A stretch of DNA of 64,000 bases from Melastoma dodecandrum (Eukaryota; Streptophyta; Magnoliopsida; Myrtales; Melastomataceae), in NCBI GenBank assembly GCA_029817715.1, contig JARUPY010000088.1, positions 2,666,001 to 2,730,000 on the forward strand, in the 5' to 3' direction. The notes under the pieces are model-generated. The model had not been told where the DNA came from. It worked only from the letters and a program-made list of their open reading frames with translations, and ran no database searches. A program made the translations under genes and the position numbers. Each line of letters begins with the position of its first letter. The stretch's first letter is position 1. Shown here in pieces: positions 54,002-64,000 of the stretch.

Positions 54002-57000
54002 ATGGCTCAGTTTTCTTCCCTGGCTTCCCCATCACTTGTTCCCTTCTGTTGTAAGTTTTTCTCTCGTCTTGCTGTGGCAAGAACCGGTTTTTCTTGGTGG
54101 GTTGATGTGAGCAAAAGGTAGAGTCTTTCTGTCGATTCGCGAATTTTAGGCTCGCCCAGATTTGTTCCCCCGATGTGTCAACTCGAATGACGTGGTTTCT
54201 TGATTTTCCCCTGCATGATGCTCGAGGAAAGGGGAAGAAACTGGATTTTGAGTGACCGGTATTGTCTGCTTGTCGAATTTGCATCGATAACAAGGGAAAT
54301 TTGCCTCGGGTTCATTGGTAGTGTAGAGGTCGAACCCTTTGGAATTCTGGGTATTGTGAATTTAAGGAAGTTGTGTCATAGCTGATGATATTTTCTCGCG
54401 CTGATCAGTTCTTTTGCTTGTCAACGAGCTTTAGTTGATGTGGGTATTCCAATGTTACCAATGTGATAACTTGAATGTTTGCAACTTAACTTACAGGTGG
54501 TTGCAATCAGGCAACGAAGAAATGGATATACTCGCTTCCTCGCATTTCGAGAGTTGATGGGACAAAACTATCTTGGGGAAAGAGGTCACGATACAAAGGA
54601 TCTCGATTCGTTGCCACTACTGTGCTTAGCAACAGTGATTTTGTGGCGGAGATTGCAAAATCCGATGAGCCGCCTAGTACCTATGCATGGCCTGATAAAA
54701 AGGTTGCTGGTTTTTTCTTGACAGGTGTAATTGATAATGGCTTAAACCTGATTTTTGTGCTCGAACTCAAGAAGGGGATAAGTGTTTTCTGTGCACAGAG
54801 TTTATCGACAATTTTGCCTTTTACAGAGGCCAAGAGTGTGCATATTGGGTGGGGGTTTTGGTGGGCTATATACTGCTTTGAGACTAGAGTCACTAGAATG
54901 GCCTGATGGGAAGAAACCTCAGGTAAATTTCGTCAAACATGTCTGAATATTTATTGACCCTCTCTGGTGCTTGTTATTGTTCTCTTCATTGAAATAATTG
55001 ATTTCTGAACTTAACGAAATTTGGGCTGTTCCCCTGTACAAAATGAATTTTTTTTGGGGATTGTGAGACTGGTGAAATAATTTTTTTTCACCCTATACAC
55101 TAACGTAGAACTCCTTCAAGAGAAATTCCCGTTGTGCAATGTCAATTTTGAACCCATTAACTTATGAGATGTTGTCTTATTTTAATAATCACGGTATCAG
55201 GTGCTTCTTGTAGACCAGTCTGAACGGTTTGTCTTCAAGCCGATGCTGTATGAGCTACTTTCTGGAGGTTTGTCTACTATGATTCCAAGTTTCTTCAGTT
55301 TTCACTATGAGAAGCAAAAGATGAAGTATATTTCCTTGAAGACATAGGAGAGTAATGATGATTATGTGAAATTGTTCTTTGAGTGCAGAAGTCGAGGCAT
55401 GGGAAATAGCTCCTCGTTTCACCGATCTTTTGGCAAATACGGGTGTACAATTTTTGCAAGATCGAGTGAAGCTCCTACAACCTGTGGATCATTTAGAGAA
55501 TTTCTCTGCTGCATCTGGTCCTGGAGGGACGGTACAACTTGAGAGTGGCCGCCTCATCGAATATGACTGGTCAATTCATTATTATGATATATTGTTATAT
55601 CTTCTGTCGGCTTGAGGTTATTGAAGTAATTATTTCAATGCATCCTAAATCCTGAATATTGTGACATCTGATGTTCATTCCTTTTTGTGCTGGATGGTCT
55701 TGCCCTCCTATCCCTTCTAATGCTGGTTTTACATTTTTCGTGCTTCTTGGTTTGGCCAGACAGGTTGGTTCTTGCACTGGGTGCTGAAGTCAAACTTGAT
55801 GTCATACCAGGGGCAGCTGAATATGCATTGCCATTTTCTACTCTTGAGGATGCATGTGTAACTCCCTTGAAGTGATTTTCGCCCTATGTTGTCTCTCCCT
55901 TTTCATGATTCTTATGCGTACCATGCCTCTTTCCTTGTACAGAAGGTCGATGATAAGTTGAAAGCTTTGGAAAGGAAAAGTTTCGGGAAAGAGAACTTAA
56001 TTCGTGTGGCTGTCGTTGGTTGTGGTTACTCGGGTGTTGAATTAGCCGCGACCATTGCTGAGAGACTGCAAGATCGAGGTCTTGTACAAGCAATAAATGT
56101 AGAAACTGTTATTTGCCCATCAGCACCTCCTGGAAACAGAGAAGCTGCCATGAAAGTAAGTTGATTGGTATTGGTCTGCACAATATACTAGCATTTAGTG
56201 AGAAACAAGTCTCTTCACGAAGACTCAGGTGAAACACTCTAGATACCGAGCACACTACAAGGAAATGGTTTTTTCTAAAGATTCTTGAATGAAAACAATG
56301 AAAAAATATATGATTTACTTACACGTTTGTAAGTATATGACTTCACAAGGAGTATAATGATGACAGGGGATCCTTGTGGACGACACCACTTTAAAGGGGC
56401 AAAGGCTTATTTGTTGTTGTTGCTGCTTAATGATGATAAGAATATAGGAGATGAAGTCGGAGAATTTATCACATATTAGGGACCTAACCTTCATTATTGG
56501 TCTCGACTAAATATTGGTGAAGTTTGTTGTGGTCAACTTGTGGGAAGGCATTTTTCATAATTTTGTGATATTCATGGAGAAAGTAACATCTTGTCTTGAT
56601 TTTTGGGCTGCAGGTTCTTGAATCCAGAAAGGTGCAGCTCCTACTCGGTTATTTTGTCCGCTCTATGACGAAGTTGGCCAATCGTGGGGAGGAGAAAATG
56701 GTGAAATATGCAGTTGAACTGCAGCCTGCTCAGAGGGGATTGCAAAGTCAAATCCTGGAGGTTGATTTAGTGTTATGGACTGTTGGCTCTAAACCTTCGC
56801 TTCCAGAGCTTGAACCTTGGGACCAGCCGAACGAGCTTCCCTTGACCGCTCGTGGTCAAGCAGAAACTGATGAAACTCTGCGTGTTAAGGGTCATCCACG
56901 AATTTTCGCTCTCGGTGATTCTTCTGCCTTGAGGGATTCAAAGGGAAGGCTCCTTCCAGCTACTGCGCAGGTAAAAAAATAATGTCTGGTTTTAACAGAG

Positions 57001-57593
57001 AACCAATTGATAATATCCAGGAGCTTAATCTTGTCATTGTAGTTCTTAATGTTCTGTTCTTCTCTTCGCCAGGTGGCTTTTCAGCAAGCTGATTTTACTG
57101 GTTGGAATCTCTGGGCCGCCATCAATGACAGACCACTTCTTCCATTCAGGTTCTTTATTTGTTCGGAGTTCCCTAGAGATTAATTGTGTTTGAAATGAGC
57201 ATTTTGTTGTCACCATGTACACAGATGAGGATGTTTGTTAGCCCTGCAGATTCCAGAACTTGGGTGAGATGATGACGTTAGGGAGAAACGATGCTGCAAT
57301 TTCACCAAGCTTCATAGATGGGCTAACTCTAGATGGTCCAGTTGGTCACGCAGGTATATTCAACTTCCCCTTTTAACTTTTCAATTTATCCCCCCGATTC
57401 CTCATTGTGATTACCTTCCATTCTATTCTCTGACGGAAGATACCTTGTTTCAGCTAGAAAAATAGCATATCTGATAAGGTTACCAACAGATGAGCACCGT
57501 GTCAAAGTGGGAATTAGTTGGCTCGCTAAGTCCACTGTAGATTCTGTTGCCTCTCTTCAGAGTACTCTAACCAAAGTGTTGTTTGGACAGTAA
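54002..57593 (+). CDS. NDC1: Alternative NAD(P)H dehydrogenase C1, plastid/mitochondrial, 11 exons
   Basis: Exons 54002-54050, 54497-54702, 54827-54922, 55201-55267, 55389-55569, 55764-55857, 55943-56155, 56614-56970, 57073-57149, 57250-57353 and 57454-57593 join in frame (1584 nt, 527 residues). The N-terminus (to about 75) is Ser/Arg-rich and suits a transit peptide. FAD-binding ILGGGFGGL is at about residues 91-99 and the NAD(P)H-binding GCGYSG at 257-262. FALGD follows before the C-terminal FRFQNLGEMMTLGR block. NDC1 is a type II NAD(P)H:quinone oxidoreductase. In Arabidopsis it sits mainly in plastoglobules, reduces plastoquinone and plastochromanol-type quinones, and is needed for vitamin K1 synthesis. 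Exon 1 ends at the GTAAGT at 54051. Reading through it gives a stop in the next exon, which supports the short first exon. The gene is divergent from CDKE1 and looks intact. Confidence 0.95.
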
Positions 57594-57969
57594 CCTTGTA
57601 GCTCTCAAGATCAATGAGATACTTAAGTCGAGGATTGATCCTCGAAAACTTGCTATTATTCTGTATATGCTTTCATAAATACAATGGGGAGCCGCATTAT
57701 TGCAGCATAGTCTGACTCAATCATGGGTATACACATAGTTACTGTACCTTATGAAAGAATGACCTTAAGCAGTATGTAATGTTGATTTTTGTACACGAGC
57801 CTTGTTTATGCACCCTTCTTTGGATCGATTATTTGCATGGGAAAAGGTATATGATAGAAGTTCGTTTGTGGCATCTGAATAGCTTCTTGGCGCTGCTGTA
57901 GAGCTCATTCTGAGGACTAGTTTGGCCTTGAATTATTCCTCTGGTCACAAAAAGTTATATCTTCTTCAT
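57594..57969. other. Convergent 3' flanks of NDC1 and the filament-like gene
   Basis: The two stop codons face each other across 376 bases, so the 3' UTRs may overlap. No open frame of note. Confidence 0.5.
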
Positions 57970-60818
57970 TCAGACGATAACATCGGTTTTGAATGGGAAG
58001 ATTTCTCTGGAGTGCATCTGAAAGGGTTCCTCAGTGGCATCTTGTGTCAGCAATCCTTCGTCTGTCGGTCCAGGGTTCTCTTCTGGTTCAACCGTGAAAT
58101 CATCCACCAACGCTAGAGATGTTAGTTTCTCGCGAAGTGATGCTATTGTCTTTTGGCATTCGGCAAACCTGCCAGCAGCGAGTGCTAGTTCTTCTTCCTG
58201 CCAAAAATAATGACACAGAAAACGATTATTAAGCTCCCAAAATGTAGTTCAGATGCAGGCAACAGCAGAATATCCAAAGATCTTAGTATAAGCATTCAGA
58301 CGTTTTGGCATCAATCTGACTATAGGCAATAAGTGAACTGACCTGGTTTATCTTGTGCTCCATTCTGTTGCCTCCGCGAAGCTGAAGCTCGGCCTTGCTT
58401 TTGATATCAGCTTCTTCTTTCAGCATCCTAAGCTCCTCCTCCAAATCCCTGCATTTATCCATAGCTTCTGCCGATGAGGCATTCTCTTTTTCCAACTCTT
58501 CTTCCAATAATGTGATTTTGACGAGCAGTCGTTTGATTTCTTCTTCGGCATTCTGCAGTTGTGATTCGGTCGTTTCTAACTTCACATCGCCATACCTTTT
58601 CCTTTCCGCGACTGCTCGTTTGTATTCCTCTGCCTCGGATAACAAAGTATTATGCTCCAGTAGTCTGCGTTGAGTTTGACTTAGCTGATCCTTTAATGTC
58701 TCCATCTGTGACTCCACCAGTCCGGCCTTTGCTAAAGCAGCCTTTGCGGTCTCTTCTGCCGCTTCTTGTAATTCTTCCGCCACCGATAACATGCATTCAA
58801 GCTCGACTGATCTCGCCTCCTTTTGTTTTAGCCGAGTCTGAAGCGTCTGTATGCGCGACTCTGCAATTTCTGCCCTTACATATACAGTTTTCTTGTCTGC
58901 CTCGGCCATTTCTTTATACTGCTCTGCCGTGGATAAAAGAGATTTACACTCTCTTAAGTTCACCTCGGTTTCCTCTAATTGACGACGGGATGCCTCGAGC
59001 TGCTTTTGACATTGAATCAGAGACATCTCCAGTTCCACTTTTTCTGCATCCTTCTTTTCTAGCTGTTCCTCCAATTCTGCTGTTCTGTTGATCATGATCT
59101 CAAGCTCAGACGGCAGTGAGATATCAGGAGCTCGAGCTTGGTCCAAAACATGATCTGGTTTGCTGGTGCAGCCCCCCACTTCTGCATCCGGCAAGGCAGC
59201 AAGTCTTTCCATTTCCAGAAAGTCATCCATAATATCCACTTCTCCTGAAGAACCAACAATTTTTTGTCCATCCTGAGGTTCAAGCATGGAAATTAAAGAT
59301 TCTCGAGAGTCGAAATTTCCTGGATCTGGTTCGACCATTTTCAACCCACTCACTCTGTTGGCATCATTTTCGAAAGCAAGCAAGCGTTCCCCGACATCCG
59401 ACTGGCTATCTGTGTAAGACTCGACGTAAGCAGATGACACTGATAAACAGCTGAAGTCATTCCCGAGAGGATTTTTTCGAGAAACGGCTCTCAGTCTGCG
59501 GCACTCAGATTCTAGCTTTGCAATCTTCTTCATGCTTTCCAAGTACTGTTTACTGGCTGATTCGGCAGCTTGGGTGCTCAGGTCTCGCTCAAGAACCCTG
59601 ATTTCTAGCTCTTCAACCACGGAAAGGATCCGACATTTAAGAGATTGGTTCTCTTTTTCGATGACTTCAAGCTTCGAGTGATATTCGGGATTAGTCGTGC
59701 CTGGAGGTCCAGTTTTCGGGGCCTGAAACTGGTCACCCAGTTCATCAACATGGGATTCCAGATTGGCCTTTATCAGTTCCCATTCTCGATCTCTCTCGGT
59801 GATAGCTTCGTGAATCTTCTGGTCTTGTTCATCTCGGGCCAGTCGAAGCTGTCTTACACATTCCTTTAGAGCACTGTCAAGTTGTCCAATTCGATCGTCG
59901 AGTTTCAAGTTCCTGTCAACTGCAGCTTCTAGTTGCTTCTTAAGAATGGAGACTTCAGTTTCAGCCTTTTCCCACCCTGAAAGGGCATCGGATCCAGAAA
60001 TTGAAAGTGTGACGGAAACGACTGTTATCCTTTTAAACTTCTTCATTTGACTGAAAGCACAACTATGATGAAAATTTCAAAATGATACCAGATACTGCTT
60101 CCTCTGCAACCTTGGCATGTTGCTTTACTAGTGCTTCCTTAGCGCTGATGTTTAGAAGCGCTGCCGATAGTTTCTCGGACAAAGTTCTCGTACTATCATT
60201 AAGGTCGCCATCAACTGTAGAAGCTTTGGATGTGACCTCCATGGAAAGACCTCCGTGCATCGAATTTTCCTTCGACAAAACAAGAGAAGATTAAAGCATG
60301 ATACGCAATTTATCACCAAGCAGCTGAGGAAACTAGGCACAGAAAATCGAGGATGGCTGAATATTTCGGAAGTTCGTTCCCCCAGCATTATCTACAACCG
60401 TTGCTTTCAGTCCAAAACCAGATCTAGGGGCATCAGGTACGCGCCCAAGAAACTTCCTGAAATCATGTCATTTATGATAATCTCTATAAATCTAGCTACT
60501 TAAACTCTGGGGAGACAGAAAACAATCACTATCTAAGATTCTGTAAAATCTCGAAGCCTAATTGCAATTAGACGCTTGCAGATACATGTACATCCTGATG
60601 AACCAGAAGCCAGCCATAATCAAGGATGGGAGAATTATTCCCTAAAGAAAATAAATTGGAATTAGAACATCACTTTAGCCGACAGTGGGATCCAGCAACC
60701 AACCTGTTCATCAGAAAATCTACCTCTCTGAGGGAGAGGACACAGATCTCCAACTCTTGGTTTCTGCGAAAGTCTCCTCAGAAGACTTCCTCTGCCCCAG
60801 CCAACTGTGGCAATCCAT
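57970..60818 (-). CDS. Filament-like plant protein (coiled-coil), apparent frameshift in exon 1
   Basis: Minus-strand exons 60818-60704, 60269-60089, 59976-58343 and 58197-57970 resemble the filament-like plant protein (FPP, DUF869) family, long coiled-coil proteins linked to the nuclear envelope and microtubules. Family landmarks in order: an N-terminal MDCHSW and KSSEE block, then LSEKLSAALLN and KQHAKVAEEAVSGWEKAE across the exon 2/3 join, then LDSALKECVRQLR. Heptad repeats follow, and exon 4 holds EEELALAAGRFAECQKTIASL. Exons 2-4 keep one frame. Exon 1 is 115 nt, one more than needed: the ATG frame meets TAG at about 60722-60724, while the next frame gives the expected FSDEQ end before the donor. 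This is either a true frameshift or a base error. Total length would be about 720 residues. It converges with NDC1. Confidence 0.85.
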
Positions 60819-60834
60819 CTGGAAGCACCAACTT

Positions 60835-60880
60835 CTACCTCTTCATTTCCAAAAAAGCTTCATTCCACAACACGTGCCAT
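60835..60880 (-). promoter_or_regulatory. Chain of three overlapping short uORFs in the leader
   Basis: In the probable leader, ATG...TGA at 60880-60860 (six codons plus stop), 60863-60843 (six codons plus stop) and 60846-60835 (three codons plus stop) follow one another. Each stop overlaps the next start as ATGA. They end 16 bases before the main ATG at 60818. A leader-exon acceptor (ttctttcag) at about 60936 supports their being in the mRNA. Confidence 0.6.
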
Positions 60881-60939
60881 GTAAAGAATACCCGCCCCAG
60901 TGCTATCAGAAGACCACCCTCCTTGCAGAAATCTGAAAG

Positions 60940-62271
60940 AAGTTATGCACTGCGATGACGATGTAAAGTAAGACCCGAATTAGGAAAAACCAACAACCTC
61001 GACTGTTTCAAGCCAAATGCGAGAATGTTTCTTCGGGAATTCTTGCCTTTGCTTCGTATGCAGTCACCTTCAATTTTTAGTGTGGCAAAAGGGAGGAGGA
61101 ATTGGGGTTGTACCTTTTACTTAGTATGAGAGGAGAGGGGGACATGGTTGATTGATTATTGTCGAATTGTCAATGATTGAGACGTGGAGATCACCACCAC
61201 CAACATACATACATGTAAAAGAAACATCAATACCATTCCTCATCCTCCTCATTAGTAGCAAGTAGAAGGAGGTAGGCCTACATGCATGTGCTTCCCCCCT
61301 TCATTCTATCCAGATCATCATGTCTATTATTATTATTAAGGTAAAATATACGTTCATGTCTTCGTTAACTTTGAGCCAACCTCCATTTTACCCATAGTAG
61401 CAACTTCTAATAGAACATCATCCGATCTGGTTCATCAAAATTTTAAAATAAAATAATATATAAGAGGTTTCAATATTATTTCACATTTTTTTAATTTTTT
61501 TCTTTTTTTAGTCGATAAATGAAAATTGCCTATTAGGGACTATTTGTTTTACGCGCGATAAAATTCAAGATTGACCAAAATCAAAATAAAAATAAGAATT
61601 AGTGATAAAATTATATAATAAACTAAGTTGATGACAAAACAAATAGGCTATAAATCGATATTTTGCATATTATTAATTATTATTACACATTCACCCGACG
61701 AAACTTTTATTCCTCTCATTAGCAAAACACCTTTCGAGTTTCAATTGTGGTTTAAATAAGGAATTCAACGTCAAAAAAAAAATAAAAAAACAATTATTTC
61801 ATATCACGCTACTAACACAATGTTCGAGTTCGGGAGCTTTGATCATTACCTAAGTTGGTTCGTAAAATATTTTACGGAATAGTTCAGTTAAACTCAAAAT
61901 TCCTTAATTAATGTTAGTAATTCAATGTTGAAAATACCAAATTTAGTTTTCAATGAAGTCGACCTTAACAATAAACATGGAGTTCCTCATTTCCTGTAAG
62001 CAAATTCGGTGTTGAAAAATATCGATTTGTTTGTAAAGTGAACCTTGACAACACCAAAATCTTAATATTAATTAAGAAATTTTGAATTTAATTAGAAGAT
62101 GAATAAAGGAATGCAAGAAAAATAAACAAAATAAATAAATCAATCAATCAAATTCATCAATTAAACGAAAGTAACTCTGGAAACACAAGTTTGAGCTTTC
62201 TTTATATATATTTTTTCTTTCCTTTCCCTGTGTCGATGATTTTGATTGTGCTCCCCATTTCCAGATGGATG
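60940..62271. other. AT-rich intergenic DNA
   Basis: Probable upstream region of the filament-like gene, then AT-rich DNA with short microsatellites such as (ATT)n at 61326-61338. No gene seen. Confidence 0.5.
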
Positions 62272-62281
62272 ATTTTGATTA
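62272..62281. repeat. Target site duplication, left copy (MULE at 62.3 kb)
   Basis: ATTTTGATTA at 62272-62281 matches AATTTGATTA at 63423-63432 in 9 of 10 positions. The copies lie directly outside the terminal inverted repeats. Confidence 0.75.
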
Positions 62282-62379
62282 GAGTTTTGTACGGAAATAC
62301 GGTTAGTTTTAAAAAAAATTTACGAAATACGGTTTCAGTTTCGTAAAATACGGTTTTACTGTCGATGGTGGATTACAAA

Positions 62380-62719
62380 GGGGGCGCGCTTTGAAAACGC
62401 GCCCTCCGTGTGTTTATCAAGGGGGTTTTCAAAACCCGCCCCTAACACCTGCAGGGGCGGGTTTACTGGGATGTGGGTTTCCATACTTAGCTGGGGAAAA
62501 TGCTAAGTATATAAGGGGTGCGGTTTCAAAACGCGCCCCTTGAAGAGGCCGTTCCCCCACGGCCCCCCCGGCCTGCCCTGCCCCCCCTGCCCCCCCGTCC
62601 CCCCCGTGCCCCCCCTCCAGGGGCGGGTTTCCAAAACCCGCCCCTCACAAGGGGCGCGATTTGAGATGGCGCCCCTTGTTGTAATAACATAAGGGCCGGG
62701 TTTTGGAAACCCGCCCCCC
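62380..62719. repeat. Cluster of GC-rich palindromes
   Basis: At least six hairpin-capable units have G/C-rich arms and a GTTTnnAAAC-like centre: 62380-62404, 62421-62442, 62514-62540, 62619-62645 (12-bp perfect arms AGGGGCGGGTTT / AAACCCGCCCCT, loop of 3), 62649-62677 and 62691-62719. A small acttagc/gctaagt hairpin lies near 62484-62508. Between the third and fourth units is a C-rich stretch (62553-62618), G-rich on the minus strand. Confidence 0.9.
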
Positions 62720-62941
62720 GTCTGGCAATGCAACACAGATCAATAACTTTAGAAACCAACCCTGTTTCAACAAATAGAAACATTTCATTCATAGGTACCA
62801 TCCATACATCGAACACCAAACTTCGGAACAATCCAACACCCAACATTCAATAACAAAGCCAATGTAACGTACAAAGTGAAACGTCGAAATTTCATATCGT
62901 CTAACATATAACGTACAAAGTTAAACGTCTAAATTTGCAAA

Positions 62942-63399
62942 TCAGTAATGTCCCCTACGCCTCGTAGATTTCCTCCTAACATAAGCCCTCACGACGGGGA
63001 CTTCTGGAACTTCAGGCTGCTCGGATGGAACATCCGGGTACAGTTGTGTAATTTGGGAAGTTCCTTCTCCTTGTTGCAATTGGTCGTACCTGAAGTAGTT
63101 ATATTAGTAACATTGTGAAAGTTTAAATGAATCTTAAATCGAAAGACTTACCCGAATTCTCTTGGGCCTTTAATCGGAGCCTCCGGTGTAGAACTGGACC
63201 CAGCCTCGTAGTAAGGAGTGGCATAATCACCATAAATATGAGAAACTTGAGAGATGAGCATCCCTTCTCGCACTTCATGGCCCTCCTTGTCAAATACGGG
63301 GTCATCGTATGTCCGTGGCTCCTCCCCATGATCATGATCCTCTTCCGCAACGTCCATATGATGAGGATCTTCTTCCTCCATATGATCTTCCTCCTCCAT
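62942..63399 (-). CDS. Small acidic/basic protein encoded in the MULE (two exons)
   Basis: Exon 1 (63399-63152) and exon 2 (63089-62942) join at GT-AG borders in frame to 131 residues. The ATG lies only 23 bases inside the element's right end. The N-terminal half is strongly acidic and His-rich (EEEDHMEEEDPHHMD). The middle contains SQVSHIYGDY and Pro/Glu-rich text. The C-terminus is basic (RRKSTRRRGHY, then TGA). I do not recognise it. It could be the C-terminal tail of a larger MULE or plant-mobile-domain protein kept in a deletion derivative, or a small protein of its own. Preserved splice sites and frame suggest it is not very old. Confidence 0.5.
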
Positions 63400-63432
63400 T
63401 TCCGTATTTCCGTACAAAACTCAATTTGATTA

Positions 63433-64000
63433 TTTAGATGAATTTTAATTGATTAATTTTATTAATTTTTCTTTTTTAATACTAGATTCTTCGAGGACCT
63501 GCAACCTCACATGATAATTAATTTATTTAATTAATTATGTAACATAAGCCACTACATAACTTCTAAACAAATTTTTCTAAAATAAAATGCAATTAATTTT
63601 GTAGATATGTCCAAATGATTCGTCGCCCTCCCGCTGTTGCTTTTGGGGACGCATTCCATTCTGGTTATGTTTATTTTTATTTTTATTTATTTCTTTATTT
63701 ATTTTAGATTTTAACTTAATAACCATGGTGTGGCTTGTCTTTTAAAAAAGAAATCATTTTAATTATTTCTTCCATACTTTCAAATTTTATTTTCTTAAAA
63801 AATGTTTTCAACCTCTTTTTAGTTTATTTCTTTTCAATTGACTTATAACATATGGTGGTTTTAATCTCTACTAGTCGGTAATTATAGTTGCATGCATGGG
63901 GTTTATTGCAAGTTCTCTTTCATCAAAATTATTCCTACAATGTTATAATTAATCCCGTTTTAACCCATTTTCGAACAGTTTAGTTTGTTTATTCGATATT
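63433..64000. other. AT-rich DNA at the window end
   Basis: Low-complexity A/T sequence with a (TTTA)n stretch at about 63668-63705. No gene seen. Confidence 0.5.

Larger units (their letters stand above)
62282..63422 (-). mobile_element. Mutator-like element with small two-exon ORF and palindrome cluster
   Basis: A 1141-bp unit. The left end GAGTTTTGTACGGAAATACGG (62282 onward) is repeated inverted at the right end (63402-63422), and the flanks show a 10-bp duplication with one mismatch. Variants of (a/g)cg(g/t)aaatacggtt occur three times in the left end (62290-62355). Inside are a minus-strand two-exon ORF and, downstream of it, a 340-bp GC-rich cluster of palindromes. The size and duplication fit a non-autonomous Mutator-like element. 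No transposase is present. Confidence 0.8.

Noticed and set aside
53781..54293. 170-codon minus-strand frame
   Set aside because: It overlaps exon 1 of NDC1 and the divergent promoter in antisense; no recognisable domain.

Overview
This is nuclear DNA from a flowering plant, most likely a eudicot. The evidence is multi-exon genes with GT-AG introns, plant-specific families (SAUR, filament-like plant protein, NDC1, CDKE/CDK8, plant RINGv proteins) and a heavy load of plant transposable elements. No rRNA, tRNA, CRISPR array or bacterial-style operon was seen. Exon boundaries were worked out by hand from reading frame, GT-AG borders and remembered family sequences; no search was run.

Layout. 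0-4 kb: no recognisable gene. 4.3-4.7 kb: intact single-exon SAUR gene. 5-10 kb: degenerate repeat DNA with one open frame. 11.0-14.4 kb: a well-bounded, gag-only LTR element (1.1-kb LTRs, 5-bp target duplication). 14.5-21.7 kb: mostly unassigned, with a retro-derived stretch at 17.7-19.6 kb. 21.8-24.1 kb (minus): three-exon gene resembling KOKOPELLI. Its first exon and upstream DNA recur as a broken copy at 25.5-25.9 kb. 26.0-27.2 kb: foldback element with long inverted repeats. 28.3-29.7 kb (plus): membrane RINGv protein (SHA1-like). 30.3-33.2 kb: second gag-only LTR element, with about 265 extra bases in one LTR. 37.1-38.2 kb (minus): conserved plant protein of unknown function. 38.9-41.4 kb: several tandem repeat arrays in LTR-like DNA. 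42.0-47.5 kb (minus): complete but mutated Ty1/copia element. 47.9-48.8 kb: decayed ALDH3-type aldehyde dehydrogenase. 49.2-53.6 kb (minus): intact 15-exon CDKE1/CDK8 kinase. 54.0-57.6 kb (plus): intact 11-exon NDC1 type II NAD(P)H dehydrogenase. 58.0-60.8 kb (minus): filament-like plant protein with an apparent frameshift in exon 1. 62.3-63.4 kb: Mutator-like element with a small two-exon ORF and a cluster of GC-rich palindromes.

How the genes relate. They are independent eukaryotic transcription units. CDKE1 and NDC1 are divergent across about 400 bp; NDC1 and the filament-like gene converge. From memory, Arabidopsis CDKE;1, KOKOPELLI and SHA1 lie close together on chromosome 5 (At5g636xx-637xx), so the window probably keeps part of that neighbourhood.

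The most unusual material is a pair of Mutator-like elements (one in intron 11 of CDKE1, one at 62.3 kb). Their terminal repeats and sequences differ, but both carry a near-perfect 27-bp palindrome centred on GTTT/AAAC among several weaker ones, and both have about 10-bp target duplications.
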